A DNA stretch of 64,000 nt from an uncultured Alphaproteobacteria bacterium (lineage in GTDB: Bacteria > Pseudomonadota > Alphaproteobacteria > Thalassobaculales > Thalassobaculaceae). Every line of letters starts with the position of its first letter. Position 1 is the stretch's first letter. The stretch lies in assembly GCA_937776645.1 (NCBI GenBank), contig CALMRI010000026.1, positions 1 through 64,000 of the forward strand. Direction: 5' to 3'. The position numbers were made by a program, and so were the translations under genes. Positions 55,501 through 63,193 of the stretch are shown here, one piece after another. The notes beneath the pieces were generated by a model, which saw only the letters and a program-made list of their open reading frames with translations, was not told the origin of the DNA and did not search any database.

Positions 55501-56129
55501 GCCTTCAGGGTTGCCAAGCCCTGGATCGAGTCGAGGAATTCGGAAGCGAAATCGGCATAGGCAACCTGGCGGCTTTTAGAATTGGCGACATCGTAGCTAT
55601 GCCAGGCGGCAGGCAGGAACAACGCGACCATGGCGAAGCTGAACAACACGGCGGCCACCGGCAGGTCGATCCAAGCAACAAAACCGAAGATGAAAACCGG
55701 CGTCAGGATCGAGACCATCAGCTGCGGCAGATATTGGCCAAAATAGGTCTCCAATTGCTCTACCCCATCGACCAGGGAAAGGGTAAGCGCTCCCGATCGT
55801 TGCCGCCCGACATAGGACGGTCCCAGCGCCGCTATGCGGTCGAACAAGGTCCGCCGGAGATGCTTTTGCACCTGGGCTGCGGTCTTGTGCGCGACCATGG
55901 TCCGCCAATGCTCGAACACCCCACGCAGCACCATGACCACGGCGATGGCGCCGATCGGCGTGGTTAACTGCGAGAGCGTGTCCCCGGCGAAAACCCGGCC
56001 GATCAACCAACCCAGAAACGCCAGCCGCGCCACCCCGAGGCCAGCGGCGAGCAAGCCGATCAGCATCGAGAAAAAAATGCGCCCGCGCACTCCCTCGGTA
56101 AAGCTCCAGAGACGCGTTTCAAGATGCAT
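52536..56129 (-). CDS. Single-chain ABC exporter with two CydDC-like halves
   Basis: 1197 residues: membrane domain, ATPase, membrane domain, ATPase in one chain. First ATPase (about 340-590): GPSGCGKSSVVRLLL, LSGGQRQRVAIARAVL, ILVLDEALSAVD, LAHRLS. Second (about 960-1185): GTSGAGKTTTAQLLM, LSGGQRQRVAIARAFL, ILILDEATSHLD, IAHRLS. Both sites keep Walker A, signature and Walker B. The first membrane domain with DGVEQLETYFGQYLPQL is like CydD, whose CydDC complex exports cysteine and glutathione for cytochrome bd assembly; there CydD and CydC are separate proteins, and no cyd genes are near. The ATG at 56129 has AGGAT upstream and is better than the open frame start at 56186. Confidence 0.92.
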   Translation of the reverse strand: MHLETRLWSFTEGVRGRIFFSMLIGLLAAGLGVARLAFLGWLIGRVFAGDTLSQLTTPIGAIAVVMVLRGVFEHWRTMVAHKTAAQVQKHLRRTLFDRIAALGPSYVGRQRSGALTLSLVDGVEQLETYFGQYLPQLMVSILTPVFIFGFVAWIDLPVAAVLFSFAMVALFLPAAWHSYDVANSKSRQVAYADFASEFLDSIQGLATLKAFGQSGPRADSLAYKARDLFQRTMWVLGTNVLSRGITDCAITIGAAAALVLGAHRVGSGEMELAGLLIILMMGVEIFRPMRDLRNVLHQGMVGMSAAQGIYAILDATSEVEDAVPNPQASTLEPSIAFENVVFRYPNARRLVHQGLTFAVAPGERIGLVGPSGCGKSSVVRLLLRFFDPEQGRVTLGGIDLRQLSFEQIRRDISVVNQDTFLFHGTVGENIRMGRPDAGQDAVIAAAQAANIHSFIAGLPEGYDTVIGEKGIKLSGGQRQRVAIARAVLRDTPILVLDEALSAVDAENEAVIQEALDRLMKGRTTLILAHRLSSVIDCDRIIVLDEGRVAETGKHRALMAAGGVYASLMQEQARESRGPGDDGIVPALAARATTETLETTSGGAKQAEPEGVIKAEGLNWFQVVSALMRVIMPWKGRLALTFVFGVVRVLAFIGVGVASALIVLNLKNGLAYDQYLIWLWVLAPVSGIVHWLESWVAHDMAFRLLAEMRVDAFRKLDALAPAYLVRRRTGDLMSLATNDIELIEYFFAHTVAPAFVAVLVPALVIGVLGAQNPWIALALAPFLVAVGLSPFLMRGKVDRLGSKAREAAGELGAYAVDSVQGLGEIVTFQDEHRRADGFDRLADHHISLRLPFFGELTLQQSLLEVFTGLGGLAVVVTGAALAQSGVIDPGILPLLTLLAMSAFLPVSEIAQVGRQLADTLGSTRRYYALENEPIPVEDGPGAPEGYPGAAGLALENLSFTYPGQGRRALSGISVEIAAGQTVALVGTSGAGKTTTAQLLMRFWDPDQGRITLNGTDLRDYTLDDLRGRIALVAQDTYLFNDTLKANVMIAKPEASESELTAALDNAALGVLIATLPDGLETMVGERGTSLSGGQRQRVAIARAFLKDAPILILDEATSHLDAVNEAAVRRALDVLKADRTTVVIAHRLSTIRDADKIMVLEEGQLIETGSHEDLLAAGGLYATLVSRQLASAQVAAAE

Positions 56130-56268
56130 GGCGGATCCTTTGGGCGGCCGAACGCGGAGTATAACCCGACCGCAGCGCAGCAGCACATGATGGCTTCTAA
56201 TGGCGCGGGTTAGAAGAGCTTAACGGCGCGTGCTGAAGCTTCCGCCGCAAAATAAGCCGCATCCCAAG

Positions 56269-56577
56269 TCAATCGCCGGGCTGCCGGCCATCATAGCCTT
56301 CTATCACAATGACATCACCGACCGAGGCGGTCTCTCGCAGCGACTTGGCGTGCTGATATTCCGGCGAGTTATAGCAATCAAGCGCCTGCTGATAACTTTC
56401 GAACTCCAGCACCACGTTGCGCGCCCGCGGCGCGCCCTCCGGGGCCTCGTGCTGGCCGCCACGCACCAGAAACCGGGCGCCATATTCGGCAAACGGCCTG
56501 GCATTCGCGGCGACGTATTTCTGATAGGCGTCGGGGTCGTTCACATCGACCCGCGCAACCCAATATCCCTTGGCCAT
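56269..56577 (-). CDS. DUF1330 family protein
   Basis: 102 residues. The block GYWVARVDVNDPDAYQKY (4-21), FLVRGGQHEAPEG and VVLEFESYQQALDCYNSPEYQ is the DUF1330 signature, a small dimeric ferredoxin-like barrel of unknown function with a conserved Arg-Gly-Gly. It stands 140 bases upstream of the ABC exporter on the same strand but with its own ATG and AGGGTAG; cotranscription is possible. Confidence 0.88.
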   Translation of the reverse strand: MAKGYWVARVDVNDPDAYQKYVAANARPFAEYGARFLVRGGQHEAPEGAPRARNVVLEFESYQQALDCYNSPEYQHAKSLRETASVGDVIVIEGYDGRQPGD

Positions 56578-57041
56578 GATTCTACCCTTGCTGAAAAATC
56601 CTTAGCGTCAGCATAGGGAAGGACTGGAGGGTTTCAAGTCGGCGATCCCAGTCTGACTAACGTCACAAAGGCGCGGGGCGATCAAGCCACGACGGCTTGC
56701 GCCTCGACCATCGCTTTGCGCTCCGGACGGCGGCGGTGCAGCACCGGTCGATTCCGCATCGTCCTGTCCTATTGCCCGATGTTGCTTTTCATGGTCAGGA
56801 ACGTGGCCAGCGTCTCCTTACTCTACATCGACTATTGGTCGGTACGGCTACTTAAACCCTTTCTGAGCCTCAGAAAGATGCAGGATGGACCCATGCGCCC
56901 AGACGATGTGCCGACAGATGCCGGTGTCGGTGGCGTCCACCGATCACGTCACCGATTGATGCGGACTCTGGAGAGATCAGGTGATGCGCCGGCGGTTAGA
57001 TTTGTTACCCTGAGCCGGCAATCTTTTGAGGAGTTGGGAGC
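56578..57041. other. Intergenic region without a supported gene
   Basis: About 460 bases between divergent genes. A minus-strand 25-codon tail at 56690-56765 reads RPVLHRRRPERKAMVEAQAVV, possibly the end of a lost gene. The 3' part must contain the promoter of the TauD-like gene; its ribosome site GAGGAGTTGGGAG is directly before 57042. Confidence 0.35.
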
Positions 57042-57920
57042 ATGGCCAACGCAGCTGCTACCCTTGCCGAGACCGCCGAGCACGTCACGGTCTCGGCCCA
57101 CGCCAACGGTTTCGCCGCCGAGATCGGTGGGGTTAATCTAAGCCAGGGGGTGAGTGACTCCGAATTTGCGAGGATCCACCAGGCCTTTCTCGATCACAAG
57201 GTTCTGGTATTCCGCGATCAACCGCTGGAGGACGCGGCGCACCAAGCCTTCGGAGCACGTTTCGGCACGTTGGATGGCCATATCAACAAGTCGACCCGGC
57301 AAAAGAACATGCCTAACGTTCAGATCTTCTCGAATGTCGGAAGCGACGGGAAGACCACCGGCGTACATCCCGAAAAAGGCACCTTGGTCTGGCATACCGA
57401 CAAGTCCTATACCGCCACGCCGTCGCTGACGACGATGCTGCGCTCACCGGCGATCGCCAAGGAGGGCGGCGACACTTTATTCGCCGACACGGCCCGCGCC
57501 TATGACGCCTTGCCCGAGGCGACCAAGACCCGGATCAGTTCTCTGCGCGCGGTCCATGATTGGGCGCGCAGCCGAATAAAATCCGGCGAACGTCCGGCAA
57601 CGGAAGAGGAAATGGCCGCCGCGCCGCCGGTCGATCACCCGATAGCGCGTACCCATCCGGAAACCGGCCGTCAGACAATCTATGTCGGCAACCACTCAAG
57701 TCATGTTGTCGGCATGACGGTGCCGGAGGGTGAAACCCTACTGGCCGAACTGGAAGTTCATGCGACCCAGCAACAGTTCATTTACCGCCATAAATGGCGG
57801 GTGAACGATGTTCTGATGTGGGACAACCGTTGCACCCTGCATTGTGTCGAGCCTTACGACGCGGCAAAAGAAAAACGCGCCGTCCACCGGGTCGTGGTAA
57901 AAGGCGATAAGCCAGTCTGA
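57042..57920 (+). CDS. TauD/TfdA family Fe(II)/2-oxoglutarate dioxygenase (second copy)
   Basis: 292 residues, the size of true taurine and 2,4-D dioxygenases. GFAAEIGGVNLSQG near 23-36 is the family start; LVWHTDKSYTATP gives His118 and Asp120; MLRSPAIAKEGGDTLFADT follows; and LMWDNRCTLHCVEPYD plus RAVHRVVVKGDKP hold the distal His and the 2-oxoglutarate Arg. It resembles TfdA-type enzymes more than the first copy at 10300 does. The natural substrate may be taurine, a sulfonate, or an aryloxy-acid; no sulfonate transporter is near. Confidence 0.9.
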   Translation: MANAAATLAETAEHVTVSAHANGFAAEIGGVNLSQGVSDSEFARIHQAFLDHKVLVFRDQPLEDAAHQAFGARFGTLDGHINKSTRQKNMPNVQIFSNVGSDGKTTGVHPEKGTLVWHTDKSYTATPSLTTMLRSPAIAKEGGDTLFADTARAYDALPEATKTRISSLRAVHDWARSRIKSGERPATEEEMAAAPPVDHPIARTHPETGRQTIYVGNHSSHVVGMTVPEGETLLAELEVHATQQQFIYRHKWRVNDVLMWDNRCTLHCVEPYDAAKEKRAVHRVVVKGDKPV

Positions 57921-57984
57921 GGCTGAGTGCAGTGGCACGATCGGTTTAGTCGGAACGGCACAGCGACGAAGACTCAATAGCCAG

Positions 57985-58026
57985 TCGCCCTCTATCAGAT
58001 TGAATGAGAGGCGAATTCACAATTCA
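57985..58026. repeat. Hairpin repeat, copy 2 (downstream of second tauD-like gene)
   Basis: tcgccctctatc (57985-57996), a ten-base variable loop, then agaggcgaatt and cacaattca. Shares both arms and the tail with copy 1 at 11627-11671. Lies in the convergent spacer between the TauD-like gene and the second hyuB gene. Confidence 0.6.
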
Positions 58027-58126
58027 CACTAAGCCACGTTGTGAACGGTCGCGTGCGACGAAACTGCTGAGATAATCGCCACAGCCCTTCGGACCGGCGC
58101 TATCGCCCTCTCCCCGCAGCGCGCGG

Positions 58127-59815
58127 CTACGATGGTTCAAACCCGTACATATTCCGCGCGATAGCTTCGGAAATCCGATCCTCCGCAAGATCGCGGAAAA
58201 CCAGCGATGGTTCGCGATCGCCTGGACTTCCATAACCACCGGAGCCGGGAGTGGTGATGGTGATGGAACGGCCGGAGACCAGATCGCCCTGCCCTCCGAC
58301 CAGCGCCGGGGCCGCCGGATTGGCCTCCACCCGATAGCGTCCGCCTTCATGGCCGCCAAACAAACCCCAGGGCGCGGTGCTTAGTCTGCTGCCCCGCACA
58401 GTGACCCAGCAATCGTGATCGACCGCCTTGATCTGTCGGCGCAGCGCCATGCCGCCGCGCCACTTACCGGGGCCGCCGGAATCCCGCACCAACTCATAGC
58501 GCTCAACAACCAGCGGGTATTCCGGCTCCAATCCCTCGATCGGCAGGTTCGAGGTGTTGGTGATATGCGCTTGGACGCCGTCCAACCCGTCCTTGCTCGC
58601 CCGGGCGCCAAAGCCGCCACCCAATGTCTCAAGATACACGTAGTAAGCACCAGTTCTGGGGTTTACGCCACTGAAGGTGGCAGCAACCACCGCGCCGTTG
58701 CAGGCCGCGACCACCCGCTCCGGCACCGCCTGGGCAAGCGCGCCGAGCACTAGGTCGACCACTCTTTGGCAGGTATTGGTGCGACCGTTGACGGCGGCCG
58801 GCGCCGACGCATTGACAATCGAAGCCTCCGGGGCGCTCACGGTGATTGGACGAAACAGCCCAGCGTTTGGCGGCGCATCGGGGTCGGCAATGGTCTTCAC
58901 GGCGTAGTAGACCGTCGCCAGCAAGGCGGTATGGACAATGTTTAACCCGGCCTGGACCTGCGGCGGATTGCCGGCGAAATCCAGATGAATGGTCTCACCG
59001 GTTACCTTGACCTTGATTTTGAAGATCAGCGGCTCCGGCTGCTCGTCACCCTCGAAGATGTCCTGGAAACTGTAAACGCCGTCGGGAATGGCCGCGATGC
59101 CGGCACGCATGCGGCGTTCGGCATAGTCGAGCAGGGCGTCGAAAACCTGGCTCAGCAGGGGCATGCCGTATCTATTACACAGCGCCTGAAACCGCTGAAT
59201 GCCGAACTGATTGGCGGCAATCTGAGCCCTAAAATCAGCCAACCTCTCGCGCGGGACCTGACAATTAAGCAGGATCAGATCCATCATGTCCTGTTGCAGG
59301 ACACCGGCACGATGCAAGCGGATCGGCGGGATACGGAGCCCTTCCTGAAAGATGTGCTTATGCCCTCGATCAACGAAATCCGCGTGATGCGCTAGATTGG
59401 TCGCCCAACCAACCAACGCTCCTTCATAGAAAACCGGCGAGGCGAAAACGATGTCCGGTAGATGGGTGCCGCCGCCCGTATAGGCGTCATTGCCAATGAA
59501 CAGATCGCCCTCGACGATTGTCTCAACCGGGTGGCGCTTCACCACCTCCTCGACCACGCCCATCAGCGACCCCAAGTGGATTGGAATATGCTCGGCCTGG
59601 TAGAGGGTCCGGCCGGCGGCGTCGAATAACACCGTGGAGCAGTCTCGGCGCTCTTTTATGTTGGTTGAGTATGAAGCGCGGATCAGCGTCTCGCCCATCT
59701 CCTCGGCGATCGAGGCGATGGCGTTGCCTATCACTTCGACGGTAATTTGGTCTGGGGCAATCGGGTCTGGGGTCGTCGTAGAATCCGGGGCGGCAATAGG
59801 GTCTGGCGCGCTCAT
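58127..59815 (-). CDS. hyuB: Hydantoinase B/oxoprolinase family subunit (HyuB, second copy)
   Basis: 562 residues, complete. Same blocks as the first copy: IRASYSTNIKERRDCS, GDLFIGNDAYTGGGTHLPDI, AHHADFVDRGHKHIFQEGL, LETLGGGFGARASKDG and GGPGKWRGGMALRRQ. In place of the first copy's HADIGGMSPGS it has HADFVDRGHKH, so the substrate pocket probably differs. The ATG overlaps the stop of hyuA by four bases. The Asp/Pro-rich N-terminus (ending PDQITVEVIGN) comes from a run of near-repeated gggtctgg-like bases (59750-59810). Confidence 0.93.
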   Translation of the reverse strand: MSAPDPIAAPDSTTTPDPIAPDQITVEVIGNAIASIAEEMGETLIRASYSTNIKERRDCSTVLFDAAGRTLYQAEHIPIHLGSLMGVVEEVVKRHPVETIVEGDLFIGNDAYTGGGTHLPDIVFASPVFYEGALVGWATNLAHHADFVDRGHKHIFQEGLRIPPIRLHRAGVLQQDMMDLILLNCQVPRERLADFRAQIAANQFGIQRFQALCNRYGMPLLSQVFDALLDYAERRMRAGIAAIPDGVYSFQDIFEGDEQPEPLIFKIKVKVTGETIHLDFAGNPPQVQAGLNIVHTALLATVYYAVKTIADPDAPPNAGLFRPITVSAPEASIVNASAPAAVNGRTNTCQRVVDLVLGALAQAVPERVVAACNGAVVAATFSGVNPRTGAYYVYLETLGGGFGARASKDGLDGVQAHITNTSNLPIEGLEPEYPLVVERYELVRDSGGPGKWRGGMALRRQIKAVDHDCWVTVRGSRLSTAPWGLFGGHEGGRYRVEANPAAPALVGGQGDLVSGRSITITTPGSGGYGSPGDREPSLVFRDLAEDRISEAIARNMYGFEPS

Positions 59816-61908
59816 TGCCTCTCTCCTTCGCTCAGCAGCATGTTGAAATACCGATCGACGACGGCATTCTGTCCTTTAAGAACCAAGGTGGTGGAATCGA
59901 ACTGCACGATCACCGCTGGCCCCTCGATACGGTTTCCCGGCAACAGCCGCTCCCGATCATAGACAGACGGTTCCGCAAACGCTCGCGTCTCCGGCATATA
60001 TACCTGGCGGTATCCAACCAACGCCGCGGACGGGTCCGAGCCGGCATCCGCGCCGGTGGGGAATTCCGGCTTATCGACCAGACCCGAAGCCCTGAGACGG
60101 AAAGTGATCAATTCCACCGGCTCCTCCGGCGCAACATAGCCATAGCGGCGGCAGTGTACGTCGCCAAAATTCTCGGCTAAGGCTCGGAGAAACGCCGCAT
60201 CATCGTCTATATCAGGCACCGCCACATTCAGCTCATGGTTCTGCCCGGCATAACGCATATCGACGGTAGAGCTAAGCGCCCGTCGTTCCGGCGCCACGCC
60301 CTCGGCAGCGAACCAAAACTCCGCGTCAGCCTTCAACCGCGCCAACGCCGCTCTGATTGCCGCGATGCTGGCTTCCTCCAACCGTGCCCGACGGGTCAGC
60401 GAGAAATCGTGGCTGAGATCGGTCAGCAACAGGCCGATGGCGCAAAGAATGCCTGGATTGCGGGGCACCAAAATACGCCGCATGGCAAGCTCTCGCGCCA
60501 AATGCCCAGCATGGGCCGGCCCGCCCCCGCCAAAAGGCACCAGGCAATAGTCGCGCGGATCGTGCCCGCGTTGCACCGAGATCAGGCGTATGGCCCGCGC
60601 CATATTGGCGGTGACCACCTGGATGATGCCGGCCGCGGTCTGCATCGGTCCAAGGCCGATCTTAGCGCCCAGCTCCTCGATCGCCGCGAAGGCTCGGTCT
60701 CGGTCTATCGCCATCCTGCCGCCCAGCAGCTCCACCGGATCAAGCACGCCCATGACCACATTGGCATCGGTTACCGTCGGTTGTTCATTGCCCAGGCCAT
60801 AGCAGACCGGACCAGGCTCAGCGCCGGCGCTATCGGGCCCGACCTTCAGAAACCCGCCACTATCCACATAGGCGATCGAGCCGCCGCCGGCGCCAACGGT
60901 TTGCAAATCAATCATCGGTACCTTTATCGGATAACCATGCACCTCGGCTTGGGTGGTCGCCCCCGGCCGGCCACCCTCGATCAAGGCCACATCGGTCGAG
61001 GTACCACCCATATCGAAGGTAATGAGGTCCTCGATCCCAACCATGCGCGCGGTCTCCAGCGCCCCGACGACACCGGTACTGGGGCCGGAGAGGATGGTTC
61101 GCACGGGCTGATCCGCGGCGGCTTCAAAGGTGATCGTCCCGCCGTTCGACTGAGTGATGTGCGGCTTGACCTGGACGCCGGCCTCGGTCAGGCGCGGTAT
61201 AAGATTTTCCAGATACCCCCGCATCACCGGCCCGAGGAAGGCATTCACCACCGTGGTGCTCAACCGCTCATATTCACGGAACTCAGGGCAGACCTGATGC
61301 GAGCAGGTGATGAAAACCGCCGCCCCGCGTTCTTCGTTCAGTCTCCGGCTTTCGTTCAACTCCTCTTCAAGGACTTTCGCCACCATCTTTTCATGGTCGG
61401 GATTGAGAAAACTGTACAGAAAACAAACGGCCACCGAGGTGACGCCCTGCTCGCCAAGAACCCGCGCCACCGCACGCACCTCCTCAGCATCCGGCGCCCG
61501 CTCGACCCGGCCGTCAAAATGAATACGGGCCGCCACCTCATGGCGCCGGTCGCGCGGCACCAGGGCCGGCGGTTTATCGGCTTGCAGATCGTAAAGATGC
61601 GGGCGGCGCTGGCGGGCCAGTTCCAGAAGATCCCGAAACCCCTGGTTGGTCACCAGACCGGTGCGGGCACCCCTGCCCTGAATCAGCGCATTGGTAGCGA
61701 CCGTGGTGCCATGCCCGAAGAACGACACCTCGCTCGAATCGTCGCCACCAAAACGACTGAGGATTTCGCGCGTGCCGCCGGCGATGGCGATCGAGGGATC
61801 GTTCGGCGTACTCGGCAGCTTCCACACCGACACCCGACCCGTCGTCTCATCCAACAGACAGACATCGGTGAAAGTCCCACCGGAATCAACGCCAATTCTA
61901 AAAGCCAT
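59812..61908 (-). CDS. hyuA: Hydantoinase A/oxoprolinase family ATPase subunit (HyuA, second copy)
   Basis: 698 residues from the ATG at 61908 (GAGGGAT upstream; the frame start at 61935 is less likely). FRIGVDSGGTFTDVCLL at 3-19, GHGTTVATNALIQGRGART, TNQGFRDLLELARQRRPHLYD, QSNGGTITFEAA, LSGPSTGVVGALE, TFDMGGTSTDVALI, QTVGAGGGSIAYVD and LVPFGGGGPAHAGHLARE are all present. About the same family distance from the first copy as separate orthologue groups, so not a recent duplication. Divergent from the amidohydrolase gene with about 180 bases between starts. Confidence 0.94.
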   Translation of the reverse strand: MAFRIGVDSGGTFTDVCLLDETTGRVSVWKLPSTPNDPSIAIAGGTREILSRFGGDDSSEVSFFGHGTTVATNALIQGRGARTGLVTNQGFRDLLELARQRRPHLYDLQADKPPALVPRDRRHEVAARIHFDGRVERAPDAEEVRAVARVLGEQGVTSVAVCFLYSFLNPDHEKMVAKVLEEELNESRRLNEERGAAVFITCSHQVCPEFREYERLSTTVVNAFLGPVMRGYLENLIPRLTEAGVQVKPHITQSNGGTITFEAAADQPVRTILSGPSTGVVGALETARMVGIEDLITFDMGGTSTDVALIEGGRPGATTQAEVHGYPIKVPMIDLQTVGAGGGSIAYVDSGGFLKVGPDSAGAEPGPVCYGLGNEQPTVTDANVVMGVLDPVELLGGRMAIDRDRAFAAIEELGAKIGLGPMQTAAGIIQVVTANMARAIRLISVQRGHDPRDYCLVPFGGGGPAHAGHLARELAMRRILVPRNPGILCAIGLLLTDLSHDFSLTRRARLEEASIAAIRAALARLKADAEFWFAAEGVAPERRALSSTVDMRYAGQNHELNVAVPDIDDDAAFLRALAENFGDVHCRRYGYVAPEEPVELITFRLRASGLVDKPEFPTGADAGSDPSAALVGYRQVYMPETRAFAEPSVYDRERLLPGNRIEGPAVIVQFDSTTLVLKGQNAVVDRYFNMLLSEGERQ

Positions 61909-62089
61909 GCTGGATCCCTCGTCGCCACGCCCCAAACTGGCGCATCCCCGGGACCAACATAGCCGTTTCGCCGCCCCGCGATCCAGAACCGGATAAAGAC
62001 CAGGGAATCAGCCGCCGGGTTTGACAAGCCGCGCCCCTTTCCACAAATTCCTATCTTCCAATAGTTTGCTCGTTCAGGACAGGGGCCTC

Positions 62090-63157
62090 ATGACAATCGC
62101 ACCACCCCCGACCACTGGCGCAATAGACTGCGACATCCATCCCTCGGTACCAAGCATCGAGGCGTTGCTGCCTTATATGGCCGACCATTGGCGTGACACT
62201 ATCGTCCAGCGTGGTGTCCATAACCTAGAGACCATCGCTTATCCAAAGAATGCGCCGTTGACCGCGCGCCCCGATTGGCGACCCGCCAAGGGACTGCCCG
62301 CCGCCGATGTGGTGACCATACAGGCACAAGCCCTCGACCCCTTCGCCACTAGCATCGCAATCTGTAACTGCCTGTATGGCGTACAATTGCTGATGAGCGA
62401 GGATATCGCCGCCGCCTTCGCCAACGCGGTCAACCAGTGGATGGCAGCAGAATTCCTCGACCGCGACCCAAGGCTGCGCGCGTCCATCGTGATCCCCACA
62501 CAGAACACCGAAATGGCCGTCGCCGAGATCGAGCGCTGGGCGGATGACAAGCGCTTTGTTTCGGTACTGATGCTGGTGATGGACGAGAACCCGCTTGGCC
62601 GCCGGCTCTATTGGCCGATCTATGCCGCCGCCGCGCGCCATGGCCTGCCTATCTGCGTGCATGCCGGTAGCGCCTACAAGCATCCGGTTACCTCGGTCGG
62701 CTGGCCCTCCTACTACACCGAGGATTATGCCGCTCAGTCACCGGCCTTCCACAACATGGTCTCCAGCTTTATCTGCGAAGGGGTGTTCGCCAAATACCCG
62801 GACCTGACGGTGGTGTTGGCCGAGTCCGGTTTTACCTGGCTGCCGGCACACCTCTGGCGGTTGACGAAGTTCTGGCGCGGGCTTCGGGCCGAGATCCCCT
62901 GGGTCGACCGGCCCCCGACGGAAATCGCCCGGGACCACTTCCGCCTTACCCTGCAACCCGTCGACGCCCCGCCGACGGTGTCGGATTTCGAGCGGTTGAT
63001 GGAGCATATGGGCTCGGACGAAATGCTGTTGTTCTCAACCGACTATCCGCATCACCAGTTCGACGGCAACGCGGTACTCCCGGAGGGTCTGTCGCCGACC
63101 TTGGCGCGTAAAATCATGGTCGACAACCCGAAAAACACGTATCCTCGCCTGCAATAG
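62090..63157 (+). CDS. Amidohydrolase 2 (ACMSD-like) family protein
   Basis: 355 residues from the ATG at 62090 (AGGGG upstream; open frame further up is not conserved). IDCDIHPSVPS at 12-22 gives the first metal His17 in D-x-H form; AARHGLPICVHAGSAYK the second His; VLAESGFTWLP and FSTDYPHHQFDGN the catalytic acid region. Family members are metal-dependent decarboxylases or hydrolases of aromatic and cyclic acids. Followed 36 bases later by a paralogue; the two probably share a transcript and are divergent from the second hyu pair. Confidence 0.9.
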   Translation: MTIAPPPTTGAIDCDIHPSVPSIEALLPYMADHWRDTIVQRGVHNLETIAYPKNAPLTARPDWRPAKGLPAADVVTIQAQALDPFATSIAICNCLYGVQLLMSEDIAAAFANAVNQWMAAEFLDRDPRLRASIVIPTQNTEMAVAEIERWADDKRFVSVLMLVMDENPLGRRLYWPIYAAAARHGLPICVHAGSAYKHPVTSVGWPSYYTEDYAAQSPAFHNMVSSFICEGVFAKYPDLTVVLAESGFTWLPAHLWRLTKFWRGLRAEIPWVDRPPTEIARDHFRLTLQPVDAPPTVSDFERLMEHMGSDEMLLFSTDYPHHQFDGNAVLPEGLSPTLARKIMVDNPKNTYPRLQ

Positions 63158-63193
63158 GCAAGTGACGCCCCCTTGGTTAGGAGGAATTTCGCA

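Noticed and set aside
60235-61962. 575-codon plus-strand open frame
   Set aside because: Exact antisense of hyuA copy 2; composition is the mirror of a GC-rich coding strand and no domain is seen.
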